From: Roseivivax sp. THAF197b
GTDB taxonomy: Bacteria > Pseudomonadota > Alphaproteobacteria > Rhodobacterales > Rhodobacteraceae
Direction: 5' to 3'
DNA: 64,000 bases
NCBI RefSeq assembly: GCF_009363255.1
Contig: NZ_CP045321.1
Coordinates: 1 to 64,000, forward strand
Part shown: positions 38,374 to 47,149 of the stretch, in pieces
Layout of the letters: every line of letters begins with the position of its first letter
How positions within the stretch are numbered: position 1 is the first letter of the stretch
Notes under the pieces: generated by a model
The model's database searches: none
The model's input: only the letters and a program-made list of their open reading frames with translations
What the model was told of the DNA's origin: nothing
Made by a program: the position numbers and the translations under genes

Positions 38374-38558
38374 TCTGAAGCCACTTCCGTCGCCAAAGAT
38401 TCACGCTTCAAGAACGTAGTATAGCCGTAGTCACCGGCTTCAGCTGTAATGACTTCCCATCCCTCTGCGCCGCGCTCATTCAAGGCGCTTCGCATCGCGT
38501 CGTAGTCTTTTTGTTTCTTCACCTGGAAAAACAGGATGTCGTACTCAAAGGTCTTCAT
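38370..38558 (-). CDS. DUF4177-like small protein
   Basis: The 62-residue protein (MKTFEYDILFF, then YDAMRSALNERGAEGWEVITAEAG, TTFLKRE) matches the DUF4177 pattern, a small beta-alpha domain ending in a 'GAEGWE' turn. It overlaps both virB11 (4 bases) and the next gene (4 bases), so it is translated as part of the operon. Role unknown. Confidence 0.75.
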   Translation of the reverse strand: MKTFEYDILFFQVKKQKDYDAMRSALNERGAEGWEVITAEAGDYGYTTFLKRESLATEVASE

Positions 38559-39541
38559 TGGGAAGCTCCGATCTCATTGGCGCCGGGGAGGTAGAATTCG
38601 GTGATGCCGCGTTTGCCGTCATGGCGGCCGACCTGGATGATCACATCGATGGAGTTCTCGATGTACTGGATCATGTCGGTATAGGTCATCGGGATCTCGG
38701 TCTTGAGCGCGGCGATGGCCAGACGCTGCACGTCGAGTTGCGGGGTTTCGGCATGAAGGGTAGTCATGGACCCGCCATGGCCGGTATTGATAGCCTCCAG
38801 GAAGGTCATGGCCTCCTTGCCGCGCACCTCGCCGAGGATGATCCGGTCGGGGCGCATGCGCAGCGTGGCAGTGAGCAGCACGTCAGCAGTCTGGAACTCC
38901 GCGTCGCGATTGGCGATGAGGGTTACGGCATTGGGCTGGGTCAACAGAAGCTCGGCGGCTTCCTCGATGGTGACGATGCGTTCCGCGGACGGCACATGAG
39001 CAAGGATCTTCCGCGCGGCGACGGTCTTGCCGGTGGAGGTGCCGCCCGAGACGATCATGTTGAGCTTGTTGTCTACGCAGAAGGCCAGCGCATCTTCGAT
39101 TACGCCCGCGGCCACGACCTCGCGGAGTTCGCGGGTTTTCTCGAGACGGAGCTCTTCCAGTTTGCGCTCCTTGCCATAGAGGAAGTCGAGCGCGATCCCG
39201 TCAAGCGGCAGGCTTGAGAAGAACCGAAGGCTGATCGACATGGCCGAGAGCACGGCGGGCGAGGTAATGACCTGCGCCCGGATCGGCCGCCCCTTGTAGG
39301 TGATCGAGACCGAGACGATCGGGCGGTCCTTGCTCATCGTGGTGTTGGCGGAGGAGGCGATCTGGTTGCCGAGGTCCTTCACGTCCGTCGCGGTCAGTGC
39401 CTGGTCCAGCTTTCGCATGAAGTGATCGCCCTGAAATTCTCCCCAGCAGGTGCCGTCGGGATTGATGCAGATCTCGATGACATCGTCGCGGGCGGCGGCA
39501 TCGATCCGGTCGAGAGAGGTCTGGAGATAACTCAGCGACAT
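38555..39541 (-). CDS. virB11: VirB11, secretion ATPase
   Basis: VirB11 is a hexameric ATPase at the cytoplasmic face that drives pilus assembly and substrate transfer. The 328-residue protein has Walker A GGTSTGKT at 166-173, the Asp box IVTIEEAAEL (about 189-198), Walker B MRPDRIILGEVRGKEA and the His box NTGHGGSMTTLHA. It lies 4 bases after virB10 and overlaps the DUF4177-like gene. Confidence 0.95.
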   Translation of the reverse strand: MSLSYLQTSLDRIDAAARDDVIEICINPDGTCWGEFQGDHFMRKLDQALTATDVKDLGNQIASSANTTMSKDRPIVSVSITYKGRPIRAQVITSPAVLSAMSISLRFFSSLPLDGIALDFLYGKERKLEELRLEKTRELREVVAAGVIEDALAFCVDNKLNMIVSGGTSTGKTVAARKILAHVPSAERIVTIEEAAELLLTQPNAVTLIANRDAEFQTADVLLTATLRMRPDRIILGEVRGKEAMTFLEAINTGHGGSMTTLHAETPQLDVQRLAIAALKTEIPMTYTDMIQYIENSIDVIIQVGRHDGKRGITEFYLPGANEIGASQ

Positions 39542-39545
39542 GGGC

Positions 39546-40925
39546 TCAGAATATCTCCAGGTCGCGGTCGACCATCACTGTGACGCGGGCCCCCTGGTCG
39601 ACATAGATGACCGGACCGATCGAGAGATAATCGCCGATCACGCTGTCTGTGGCATCGGCCAGATCATCGCCCACGTCTTCGAGCACATCCGCTGTGGTCT
39701 CATCTTGCACATTGGCAGCGGCGGCGCTTGGCGCGGCGGAGATCAGCGAAATCAGCGCTGCCGAGCCAAAGCGCTCATCAAAGCGCGTGTCCACGAAACC
39801 GGTGACACCCGAACGGCCAAGTTCATCACCGCCGAAGGAGCTGATCTGGACGGTTTGGCCCGCGGGCAGGATGATCCGGTCCCAAGCGATGGTGACCCGG
39901 CGTTGCGCGATATCGACGCCAGAGCGATAGCGCCCGATGAGGCGGGACCCACGCGGGATCAGGAGACGGCTGCCATCGAAACTGAACACGTCTTCGGAAA
40001 CAACGGCCCGGGTCTGACCGGGCAGGGAGCTGTAGAGGGCGGTTTCCATGACGGCCTGGATCATCGTGCCCTGGATGATGGTGTTGGAGGGGTTGGCGAT
40101 GACCTCAGCCTGCGTCACGGACGTTGGCAGCGCGCCGTTCAGCACGAAATCCGTCACCTCGCCAAAGGTGCGCTCGGTCAGTGCCGTTTCATTCGCGCCT
40201 GATGTGCCGCCAAAGGCGATGGTGGGCGAGGCGATCCGGCGCTCCTGAAACGCACGCTCTTCGGCCGCGCGGCGCTCAAGTTCCGCGAGCCGTCTTGCTT
40301 CCTCCTCGCGGCGCAGCCGTTCTTCTTCTCGCGCGCGCAACTCGTCCTCGGTGGGACCGATGGGTGCGGGGACGGGGCGGTTGGCCTCGAGTTGGGCCAG
40401 TTCCAGATCCATGCGGAGTTGTTCAAGCTCGCGATCGCGGGCCGTGAGCTCATCGCGAAACTGTTGCTGTGCGGCTTCCGAGGCGGACTGCAGGGCGGCG
40501 ATCTGCGCTGTCAGTGCATCAATGGCTTCGGCGGCAGCCGTGTCTTCCTCGACGACGGGTTCGGGCGCGTTGCGCAATTCCTCGATCTGGGCCTGAAGGG
40601 CTGCGAGCTGTGCCAGAAGCTCGGCATTGGGCTCGACAGGCTCGGGAGCGACCAAAACCACTTCGGGCTCGGGTGGGGGCAGGGTTTCGATGGCGCCGAA
40701 GCCGTCGCCTTCGTTTTGAAACACATCCGGCGTCGCCGTGGGCAGGGCTTCCTCTTCCTCGGGTTGTGGCATGAGATAGAGCAAGGCACCGCCCGCGCCG
40801 ATCACGAGGACGACGACCAAAGCAAGCAGCGGTGAGCGCCGTGGGGTAGGGGGCGAGCTCGCGCCTTTGCCGTGCTCGAGAGCAGCGAGGCGTTTCTCGA
40901 GGTCTGCGTTTCCAGTATCGCTCAT
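39546..40925 (-). CDS. virB10: VirB10, envelope-spanning core protein
   Basis: VirB10 spans both membranes and senses ATP use. The 459-residue protein has a cytosolic N-terminus, one membrane helix (about 32-51), a Pro/Glu-rich and coiled periplasmic linker (about 55-225) and the conserved C-terminal beta-barrel domain. That domain contains VLNGALPTSVTQAEVIANPSNTI-type segment, RLLIPRGSRLIGRY and RVTIAWDRIILPAGQTVQI. Its start overlaps the virB9 stop by 4 bases. Confidence 0.95.
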   Translation of the reverse strand: MSDTGNADLEKRLAALEHGKGASSPPTPRRSPLLALVVVLVIGAGGALLYLMPQPEEEEALPTATPDVFQNEGDGFGAIETLPPPEPEVVLVAPEPVEPNAELLAQLAALQAQIEELRNAPEPVVEEDTAAAEAIDALTAQIAALQSASEAAQQQFRDELTARDRELEQLRMDLELAQLEANRPVPAPIGPTEDELRAREEERLRREEEARRLAELERRAAEERAFQERRIASPTIAFGGTSGANETALTERTFGEVTDFVLNGALPTSVTQAEVIANPSNTIIQGTMIQAVMETALYSSLPGQTRAVVSEDVFSFDGSRLLIPRGSRLIGRYRSGVDIAQRRVTIAWDRIILPAGQTVQISSFGGDELGRSGVTGFVDTRFDERFGSAALISLISAAPSAAAANVQDETTADVLEDVGDDLADATDSVIGDYLSIGPVIYVDQGARVTVMVDRDLEIF

Positions 40926-41719
40926 GATCCCACCCCCGCAGGCGGTGTGGCCGCGATACAGACCACCTCGTCACCGATCCGCAGCACCCATTGCCGGTTC
41001 ACCCCGGAGACGCGGATCACGCCATCGTCGGTGGCTTGCGTGTTGACCGTGCGCTCACGGCCATTGGCGTAACGAAAGATCGCGGGCACCGGCGCGTTCC
41101 GCGGGAATTCGAAATACGTGAAGGTCCCGTCATCCCAGACGCGGGTCGGGGTGAACTCGGTGCGCGCGCTGGCCCCGTAATTGTAATTCGGGGCCTGGGC
41201 CGCGATGGCACGCGTGGGCCGTGCATTGTCGTCCGGATAGTGGAACTGCACCACGTAGAAGGTTGGGCTGCGGACCTCCTGGACGTTGAAATAGTAGCTC
41301 CGCCTGTTCGTGTAGACGGTAACGTTTGTATGGACACCGCGCGCCACCGGCTTGATCGCAAAGGCCTGACCGCCGGGGACGCCGTCAATCTCGAAGCCCT
41401 CCGTGTCGCCCGCGATGATTGAGCGGATGCTTTCACCCTCTCCAAATTCGACAGTGGTGACATGGGTGAGCGAGACGCTGAGACGGTAGACCTGACCCTC
41501 CTGGTAGGTGGCCAAGCGAACCCGGCTGTCGTTGGGACCGCCACGCGGAATTGCTTCGGCGGAGGCAAGGCCGGGCAACAGGGCAATGACAAAAACAAGC
41601 GATCTTGTGAACAACAAACATGCGTTTCCGGAACGAGGAGTGTCGCCAATACCCTGCCGCGCTGCGCGCTCTCGGGACATTGGCGACAGAGTATTTTGAT
41701 TTGAATTCCGGAAACGCAT
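40922..41719 (-). CDS. virB9: VirB9, core-complex protein with an N-terminal extension
   Basis: VirB9 forms the outer core with VirB7 and VirB10. The mature part shows the family order: DSRVRLATYQEGQVYRL, IIAGDTEGFEIDG, NVTVYTNRRSYYF, RVWDDGTFTYFEF and NRQWVLRIGDEVVCI. The signal peptide (FTRSLVFVIALLPGLASA) starts only near residue 37. The first 34 codons come from a 100-base palindromic segment (41620-41719). ATG 41719 has a good ribosome site (GGAG, 5 bases upstream); TTG codons at 41617 or 41614 would give a normal signal peptide. Confidence 0.9.
   Translation of the reverse strand: MRFRNSNQNTLSPMSRERAARQGIGDTPRSGNACLLFTRSLVFVIALLPGLASAEAIPRGGPNDSRVRLATYQEGQVYRLSVSLTHVTTVEFGEGESIRSIIAGDTEGFEIDGVPGGQAFAIKPVARGVHTNVTVYTNRRSYYFNVQEVRSPTFYVVQFHYPDDNARPTRAIAAQAPNYNYGASARTEFTPTRVWDDGTFTYFEFPRNAPVPAIFRYANGRERTVNTQATDDGVIRVSGVNRQWVLRIGDEVVCIAATPPAGVGS
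41620..41719. repeat. 100-base nested inverted repeat at the virB9 start
   Basis: ATGCGTTTCCGGAA (41620-41633) is exactly inverted as TTCCGGAAACGCAT (41706-41719), which includes the virB9 ATG. Inside, TGTCGCCAAT (41641-41650) is inverted as ATTGGCGACA (41679-41688). The centre is GC-rich. The element is open in the virB9 frame and looks like a small inserted palindromic element. Confidence 0.8.
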
Positions 41720-42372
41720 TAATTCTCCAATCTGTCGGAGCGGATGGAATATTCGAGGACCGTGAAGCCGAATGGATTGGTCCAGACCTCATCGATGGAG
41801 CGACGGGTCTCCGGGCGGAACTCGAAGAGTAGCGTCGCAGTGAAGAGGCCGGTCTGGGTGCCGTTAATGGACGTCAGGCGCTTGCGCAGGCGGACCGTCG
41901 CGCGGTTGGTTCCGATCCGGTTGATGCTGAGGATTTCCACGTCGAGCCGCGCATTGGGGCCATAGACCGTCGGCGGGTAATTCTCGTTGGCGCTGTTCCA
42001 GATCTGGCGCAGCCCGCTCTCTGCAGCCCCGTCCGAGCGGCGCAGGACACTTCGGATGCGCAGGTCATTGTCGAGCTGGTTATAGACCTCCCGGTCGGTC
42101 ACATAGCGGAAGACTTCCGCCTCGATGATCGCCTGGTTGGCGGTCACCGAGGAGGCGCCCACCGAGGCTTCGGGGAGTGCAAAGCCGGTGGCGGGATCAT
42201 AGGGGACAACAACGGGCGGGGGGTCGACATCGAGGATTGCGACAGCCGCGGCGCTCAGGCACCCGAGGATGCCGAAGATCAGCCCGACGAGCCCAAGGCG
42301 TTGCCAGAACCGTTCACGGCGCAACGCGCCATAGACCAGCTCTTCTTCGATGACTTCTTGTTCACTCACCAC
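41719..42372 (-). CDS. virB8: VirB8, inner-membrane assembly factor
   Basis: VirB8 nucleates the secretion channel. The 217-residue protein has a short cytosolic N-terminus, one membrane helix (about 26-47) and the NTF2-like periplasmic domain. That domain has AIIEAEVFRYVTDREVYNQ, NSANENYPP, and TLLFEFRPETRRSIDEVWTNPFGFTVLEY split by a short loop. The start is one of two adjacent GTG codons. The stop overlaps the virB9 ATG. Confidence 0.93.
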   Translation of the reverse strand: MVSEQEVIEEELVYGALRRERFWQRLGLVGLIFGILGCLSAAAVAILDVDPPPVVVPYDPATGFALPEASVGASSVTANQAIIEAEVFRYVTDREVYNQLDNDLRIRSVLRRSDGAAESGLRQIWNSANENYPPTVYGPNARLDVEILSINRIGTNRATVRLRKRLTSINGTQTGLFTATLLFEFRPETRRSIDEVWTNPFGFTVLEYSIRSDRLEN

Positions 42373-42388
42373 GCGTCACACCTCGAAA

Positions 42389-43201
42389 TTAGTCCGCGCT
42401 GAGGTCAGGCAGCGTAAAATCCATGAAGCGCTGCTCCTCGGCGATGGTGGCGGCATCGATGACGCCGCCGGTGCCATCGCCCACGGTCTGCACGGCTTCG
42501 AGCTGCCACATGGCGACGAGCGCGATGGCCAGTTCCGCTGTGACGCGGGTATTAAGATCGACGCTTTCCTTGAGTTCGTCCATGTCGTCGATGAGACCGA
42601 CGAGGCGGTCGACGCGTTCCAGCGATTGGCCCGCGTCCTCATAGCTGTTCTGGGCCGCGGCCGACACAAGGGCACCGGTGGTGGCCTGCGTCGCCACGCG
42701 GTTGGCCCCGGGATTTCCGCTGGTGGCCATTTCCGAGAGGGTGTTGTCGTCAAATCCGAGATCGGCCAGCACCCGGTCCATCTGGGTTTCGATCTCGCCC
42801 GCGCCGGAGCCAGAGAGGCCGGAGAAGTCACCCGTTTTGATGGCCTCAATCGTGGCAAGGATGTCCCCGAACTCCTGGTCGAGAAGACCGTTCAATTCAT
42901 CTTCCATCTCCGTGCGGATGATTTCCGGCAGTTCGGCGAGGCGGGTGAGGGCTTCATAGGTTTTTTGCAATTCGCCAAGTTGTTCCGTGAGTGTCGCAAG
43001 CTGTTCACGGAGCTGCGTCAGCTGCTCGTTCTGCAGGATCTCGTCTTCGATCATCTGCCGGAGCTGCTGGATGTTTTGCGCGATGTTCTGGGTATCGACG
43101 ACGGGTACGCCTTGCGCCAGAGCAGGGGATAGCGTGCCGAGATGCAGGCCAATCCCAAGTGCCGTGGCCAAAGCTGTTCTCAGAAACATCCGTCCCATCA
43201 T
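42389..43201 (-). CDS. virB5: VirB5-like pilus-tip protein
   Basis: VirB5 is a periplasmic, mostly helical minor pilin at the pilus tip. The 270-residue protein has a signal peptide (cut after SPALAQ, about residue 30), long coiled helices (about 38-100) and the end LKESVDLNTRVTAELAIALVAMWQLEA...MDFTLPD. Its N-terminal 'QGVPVVDTQNI' and its C-terminal block resemble those of the neighbouring transglycosylase gene, so the two may be paralogues. It overlaps that gene by 4 bases. Confidence 0.82.
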   Translation of the reverse strand: MMGRMFLRTALATALGIGLHLGTLSPALAQGVPVVDTQNIAQNIQQLRQMIEDEILQNEQLTQLREQLATLTEQLGELQKTYEALTRLAELPEIIRTEMEDELNGLLDQEFGDILATIEAIKTGDFSGLSGSGAGEIETQMDRVLADLGFDDNTLSEMATSGNPGANRVATQATTGALVSAAAQNSYEDAGQSLERVDRLVGLIDDMDELKESVDLNTRVTAELAIALVAMWQLEAVQTVGDGTGGVIDAATIAEEQRFMDFTLPDLSAD

Positions 43202-44370
43202 TCAATCTCCCTGATAGTAAAATCCATGAATGCGCCCTCGGCCATGCGGGCGCTGGCCTGCGCCAATTCTTCTGCGCTCAGGACGCGGGTGCGCGCCGCC
43301 TGAAGCCGGATGCGCGCCGCGACGAGGCGCACGAGTTCGGCGCGGGCATAGGTGTTGAGTGCGACGCTCTCCTGCACATCTTCCATTTCGGAAATCCGCT
43401 CGACGATATCCGCTATGCGCAGGGCGGACTGTCGGATCGCGGCGGGCGAGTTGCTGGCATAGAAGGCCGCGCCGTGCCCGGTGATTGAGAGGTTCGCATT
43501 AGCTAGAAGCGCCGGATCGATCGTGCCGAGCGCTTCGATCCCACCGATGCGGCTCAGATAGAGATTGTAGCGTTCAGGAATGACCTGGACGTAGTGCTGG
43601 GTCTCGGCAAAGGGCGGGACACCGCCATATTCAAAGACCCGGCCAGGGCCGGCATTATAGGCCGCGAGCGCGTTGATGATGTTGCCATCGAAGGTGTTGA
43701 GTTGGGTGGCGAGATAGCGCGCGCCGCCATGCACCTGCAGGTAGGGGCTGTCGTAATATTCCGGGTTGATGCCGAGATCGCTGGCCGTACCGGGCATGAT
43801 CTGGGTGAGGCCGAAGGCCCCGACCGGCGAGCGCGCACCAATCGTAAACCGGCTTTCCTGCCAGATGAGCGCCTGCAGCAGGGCCCGCCATTGAACTGGG
43901 GAGAGACCGGCGCGCCCCACGCCTGCAAACCCGCTGGTCTCCTGCGCGACGCGGATGATGAGTTGCTCGATGTTTTCCGCCGCATCGCCGAACATCTGCG
44001 CGCCGCCGGGATTTGGATCGATCTCGGCATTGCCGTAGACCGTTTCGACGGAACGGGCTGGATCGCCGTTGCCGCTCTCCAGCCCCGAGACCATCGCCGG
44101 CAGGCCCTGACCGCCGAAGCTGGTCTGGGCATCGAGGATGCGTTGCAGGGTTTCCAGCTGTTCGCGTTCGATCTCGGCGATGAGTTCGCGCACGGCAAGC
44201 TTGTCGGCCTGAGCGGCCAAGTCAGCCTCGCGATCGCCGGTCTCGACGATGTCACGCGCGGTCAGCCCGCTGTCATTGGTCGGCACACCTTGGGATAGGG
44301 CGAGACCGGGAAGCAGGCAAAGCGCAAGGATATGGAGCAGGCTAGACTTCAATGTCGCCCTCCGGCGCAT
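43198..44370 (-). CDS. Lytic transglycosylase domain within a VirB5-like scaffold
   Basis: The 390-residue exported protein has a signal peptide (to about residue 27) and then helical N-terminal and C-terminal parts (about 35-95 and 315-390). These parallel the VirB5-like neighbour: SQGVPTNDS versus AQGVPVVDT at the start, ESVALNTYARAELV versus ESVDLNTRVTAELA, and FMDFTI versus FMDFTL at the end. Between them (about 155-275) is a soluble lytic transglycosylase domain with catalytic Glu172 in WQESRF, GAFGLTQIMPGTASDLG and AYNAGPGRV. A separate virB1 exists upstream. The start is ATG 44370 or TTG 44373. Confidence 0.85.
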   Translation of the reverse strand: MRRRATLKSSLLHILALCLLPGLALSQGVPTNDSGLTARDIVETGDREADLAAQADKLAVRELIAEIEREQLETLQRILDAQTSFGGQGLPAMVSGLESGNGDPARSVETVYGNAEIDPNPGGAQMFGDAAENIEQLIIRVAQETSGFAGVGRAGLSPVQWRALLQALIWQESRFTIGARSPVGAFGLTQIMPGTASDLGINPEYYDSPYLQVHGGARYLATQLNTFDGNIINALAAYNAGPGRVFEYGGVPPFAETQHYVQVIPERYNLYLSRIGGIEALGTIDPALLANANLSITGHGAAFYASNSPAAIRQSALRIADIVERISEMEDVQESVALNTYARAELVRLVAARIRLQAARTRVLSAEELAQASARMAEGAFMDFTIREIE

Positions 44371-44509
44371 CAAGAGGCGTGAAGGAACAATCTGGCGCGA
44401 CGAAGGCTGTCGAAGCCAGGAAGGTAAAGCAATTGGCCTGCGGTTCCTGATACTGTGCGCAGGAGGCTAAAGCGCCGAGCGCGGCGAGAAGCAACACAAT
44501 GCGTGTCAT
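44342..44509 (-). CDS. virB7: VirB7-like outer-membrane lipoprotein
   Basis: A 55-residue frame starts at ATG 44509, overlapping the virB4 stop by 4 bases, and overlaps the next gene by 29 bases. The signal peptide ends in a lipobox LASC (residues about 13-16; MTRIVLLLAALGALASC), and the mature part has two more Cys (NCFTF, PDCSF). Size, lipobox and operon position fit VirB7, which anchors VirB9. It is too short for ordinary gene calling. Confidence 0.8.
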   Translation of the reverse strand: MTRIVLLLAALGALASCAQYQEPQANCFTFLASTAFVAPDCSFTPLDAPEGDIEV

Positions 44510-46896
44510 GAAAGTCTCCAGAAGTCTGGGCGGTTGCGGTAGTCGGCACCGACGAGGGCCTCGCCTTTTTCCATGCCGCCGAGGATGGTGAGATTGGGCC
44601 CAAGGGCGCTCAGATCGGCATCGACGACGATCGATCCTTGGTCATCGCGGATCAGCGCAAGGCGGCTGTCGCTGCCGGTGTTGAGAAGCACGTCGAGTTC
44701 CTTCTCATAGAGGTTCAGCATCGCGTAGTCGGTCGCATGGGCGCGGATATTCGGGAGGAGAATTTGCGTCGGCACCGCCTCGACGATGGTCTTGCCGGTT
44801 CGGGTGCGCTCGAGCTGGCTTGCGTATTGCGTCATCATCACCGCGACGGTGTTCTGTTTGCGCGCTGTCACCAGCCAGTTCGACAGCCGCTCGGCGAAAT
44901 ACGCGTTATCGAGGGCCTTCCAGGCCTCGTCGATCACGATGATGGTGGGGCGGCGATCCTCGATTTCGCGCTCGACCCGGCGGAAGAGATAGGAGAGGAC
45001 CGCCATCCGTTCCTTGTCGGCCTCGCTGTCGAGAATGCCGGTCAGATCGAAGCCCACCACATCGCCCTTGAGCGAGAACGTGTCCTCGAGGCTCTGCCCG
45101 AAGATCCAGCCATAGCGGCCGTCCTCGGTCCATTCGAGCAGGCGCTGGTGCAGATCGCCGCCATCGTCGGTGGACACAAAAAGCGATGCGAAATCCCGCC
45201 AGTTCCGCAGGGCCGGGTTTGTGGCCTGCGCGTTCTGGCGCACGACTTCCTGGATGCGATTGGTCTGCGCCGGGGTCAGGGGTTTGTCAGCGCGGTAGAG
45301 CAGGGTGGCAAGCCAGTCCGAGAGCCAGGCGGTGCCGCGGGCATCGGTCTCTGTCCAGAGCGGGTTGAGGCCCGTGGGCTGACCGGCGTTCAGAGACGCG
45401 TAGCGCCCGCCATTGGCGCGGACCGCCATCTCCATACCAAGACGGTAATCGAAGACGAAGATCCGGGCACCTGCGCGACGGGCCTGGGTCATCAGGAAGG
45501 CCGACAGCACCGATTTGCCCGACCCGGGCCGTCCCATGATCAGGGTATGCCCGCTGGTGGGTTCTTTGTCGGGCGCGCCCTGCTCGTGATAGGAAAACCG
45601 GTAGGCGCTCTGCTCCGGCGTGGGCAAATATGTGACGACCCGGCCCCAGGGGGTAAGTGCTGCAGGTTTGCCGAGCTGTGTCCGGTGGAAGGCCGCAAAA
45701 TCCGCGAAGTTGCGGTTGGTGACGGCGCTGGCGCGGACGCGCTTGGGCTGGTTGCCGGGATGCTGGCTGAGGTAATGGGCCTTTGCGGCGACCCGCTCGC
45801 CGATCATTTTCACGCCCTCAGTCGCGGCGGCGTTTACGATCTCCGCGCTGAGGGTCTGCAATTCCTCCAGCGTGTCGCAGAAGAGCGTCACGACCATATG
45901 GTGCTCGCCAAAGCTCTGGCGCTTGGCCTCGAGATCATCGGCGGCGATATCGAGGGCTTCCAGGAGCGAGAGGGCCGCGTCCTGGCTCGCCTGCATCTGC
46001 CGCTTTTGCCGCTTGATGCGGCCGGCCATGAGGTTCGAATTGATCGGCGTGAAGGAGTGCGTCACGATCATGTCGACCGGCAGGTTCAGCATGTCGAACA
46101 TGGTGCAGGAGGTGCCTTCGGAGTATTCCCCGATGGTGAAGCTTTTGCCGTAGCGATGCCCCACGACGCCTTCAGAGAGCTCGAAATGATCGCCATGAAA
46201 CGTCACGCGGGTATTGGCGACATTGACGGACAAAAAGCCGTAGGTGTTTGCAGGGTAGAGCGGCAGCTCGGTGCCCGTGTTCAGCGCGCCCAGAAACCCC
46301 ACCAATTCCCCCGATGCAGCCGACAGCAGGCGCGGCTTGAGCTCGGTAAGCCCCGAAAGGAAGACGTTCACGGCCTCGCCCAAGCGCTGCAGGCGTTTGC
46401 GGGTCTCCTCCTTCAGTCGGTCCGGCGCGCTGCGGCCGAGGTGCGGCAGGAGGCTTTTCGGGGGCGGGCGGTGAATGACGGTGAGCGTCAGCGTCTTGTC
46501 GCGGAGCCCGCTGGTCTCGAGTTTCGCGCGCCAGCGCCGGTCCACCTCGCCCGCGAAGCTGTCCTCACGGATGGGGTCGAGATCAGGTTTGATGGCCTTG
46601 GAGACCTTGTGGACGTAATAGCTGAATTCCGGCCCGAGCTGCGCGACGATGCGGGCAAAGAGGGCGGTCACCTTGTCGAGATAGGCATCGTCCGTCGTGT
46701 AGCTGTTGATCCCCTCGAGCCGGATGCAGCGGAAGAGCTCGTTGACCCGGGTGCGCACGGTCTGGTCGTCGACGAGGCTCACATAGGGCAGCATATGCGC
46801 GAGGCGGGTCTCGCGCGCATACCATTCTGGCGTCATCGTGCGGGGATCGAGCGCAGCATCAGGGGCGTCATCACGGGGCATAGCTGTCCCCGCCAT
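44506..46896 (-). CDS. virB4: VirB4, secretion ATPase
   Basis: VirB4 is the large, conserved ATPase that energises pilus biogenesis. The 796-residue protein has Walker A GRPGSGKS at 455-462, Walker B IIVIDEAWKALD near 640, and the typical C-terminal MTQYASQLERTRTG and DQGSIVVDADLSALG. The N-terminal half matches the CagE/TrbE/VirB domain. The start is ATG 46896, or 46881. It overlaps virB3 by 26 bases and virB7 by 4. Confidence 0.95.
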   Translation of the reverse strand: MAGTAMPRDDAPDAALDPRTMTPEWYARETRLAHMLPYVSLVDDQTVRTRVNELFRCIRLEGINSYTTDDAYLDKVTALFARIVAQLGPEFSYYVHKVSKAIKPDLDPIREDSFAGEVDRRWRAKLETSGLRDKTLTLTVIHRPPPKSLLPHLGRSAPDRLKEETRKRLQRLGEAVNVFLSGLTELKPRLLSAASGELVGFLGALNTGTELPLYPANTYGFLSVNVANTRVTFHGDHFELSEGVVGHRYGKSFTIGEYSEGTSCTMFDMLNLPVDMIVTHSFTPINSNLMAGRIKRQKRQMQASQDAALSLLEALDIAADDLEAKRQSFGEHHMVVTLFCDTLEELQTLSAEIVNAAATEGVKMIGERVAAKAHYLSQHPGNQPKRVRASAVTNRNFADFAAFHRTQLGKPAALTPWGRVVTYLPTPEQSAYRFSYHEQGAPDKEPTSGHTLIMGRPGSGKSVLSAFLMTQARRAGARIFVFDYRLGMEMAVRANGGRYASLNAGQPTGLNPLWTETDARGTAWLSDWLATLLYRADKPLTPAQTNRIQEVVRQNAQATNPALRNWRDFASLFVSTDDGGDLHQRLLEWTEDGRYGWIFGQSLEDTFSLKGDVVGFDLTGILDSEADKERMAVLSYLFRRVEREIEDRRPTIIVIDEAWKALDNAYFAERLSNWLVTARKQNTVAVMMTQYASQLERTRTGKTIVEAVPTQILLPNIRAHATDYAMLNLYEKELDVLLNTGSDSRLALIRDDQGSIVVDADLSALGPNLTILGGMEKGEALVGADYRNRPDFWRLS

Positions 46897-47149
46897 GGAT
46901 GGACCTGTTGCGCGTGGGCGGTGTCTCCTGCAGGGCCGTCATCATCACGTCGATGAAACGCGGGTCCCAATCTGCGGCCTTCCACAGCACCGGATAGAGC
47001 AGGGCCGCGAAACCCAGCACCGCGATGTGCTGGACCCAGACGAACAAGAGCACCGAACCGAAGAGCCAGACCATCGCATACATGATGGGCAGGCCAAGAA
47101 GCTTGGGCGGGCGCACGAGCCCAAGAAAGAGAGGCGCGCGCTCAGCCAC
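46871..47149 (-). CDS. virB3: VirB3, small inner-membrane protein
   Basis: From GTG 47149 the frame gives 92 residues beginning VAERAPLFLGLVRPPKLLG, the usual VirB3 start. One or two hydrophobic segments follow (about 20-55, MYAMVWLFGSVLLFVWVQ and VLGFAALLYPV), then DPRFIDVMMTAL. VirB3 works with VirB4 and the pilus. The frame is open farther upstream, but that part is shadow of virB2. virB2 ends 4 bases upstream... within the overlap typical of this operon. Confidence 0.88.
   Translation of the reverse strand: MAERAPLFLGLVRPPKLLGLPIMYAMVWLFGSVLLFVWVQHIAVLGFAALLYPVLWKAADWDPRFIDVMMTALQETPPTRNRSIHGGDSYAP

Noticed and set aside
44638..46956. Long plus-strand open frame of 772 codons
   Set aside because: It lies antisense to virB4, whose motifs are complete. 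The frame is open because of the high GC content; its product is rich in Gly, Arg and His without any domain.
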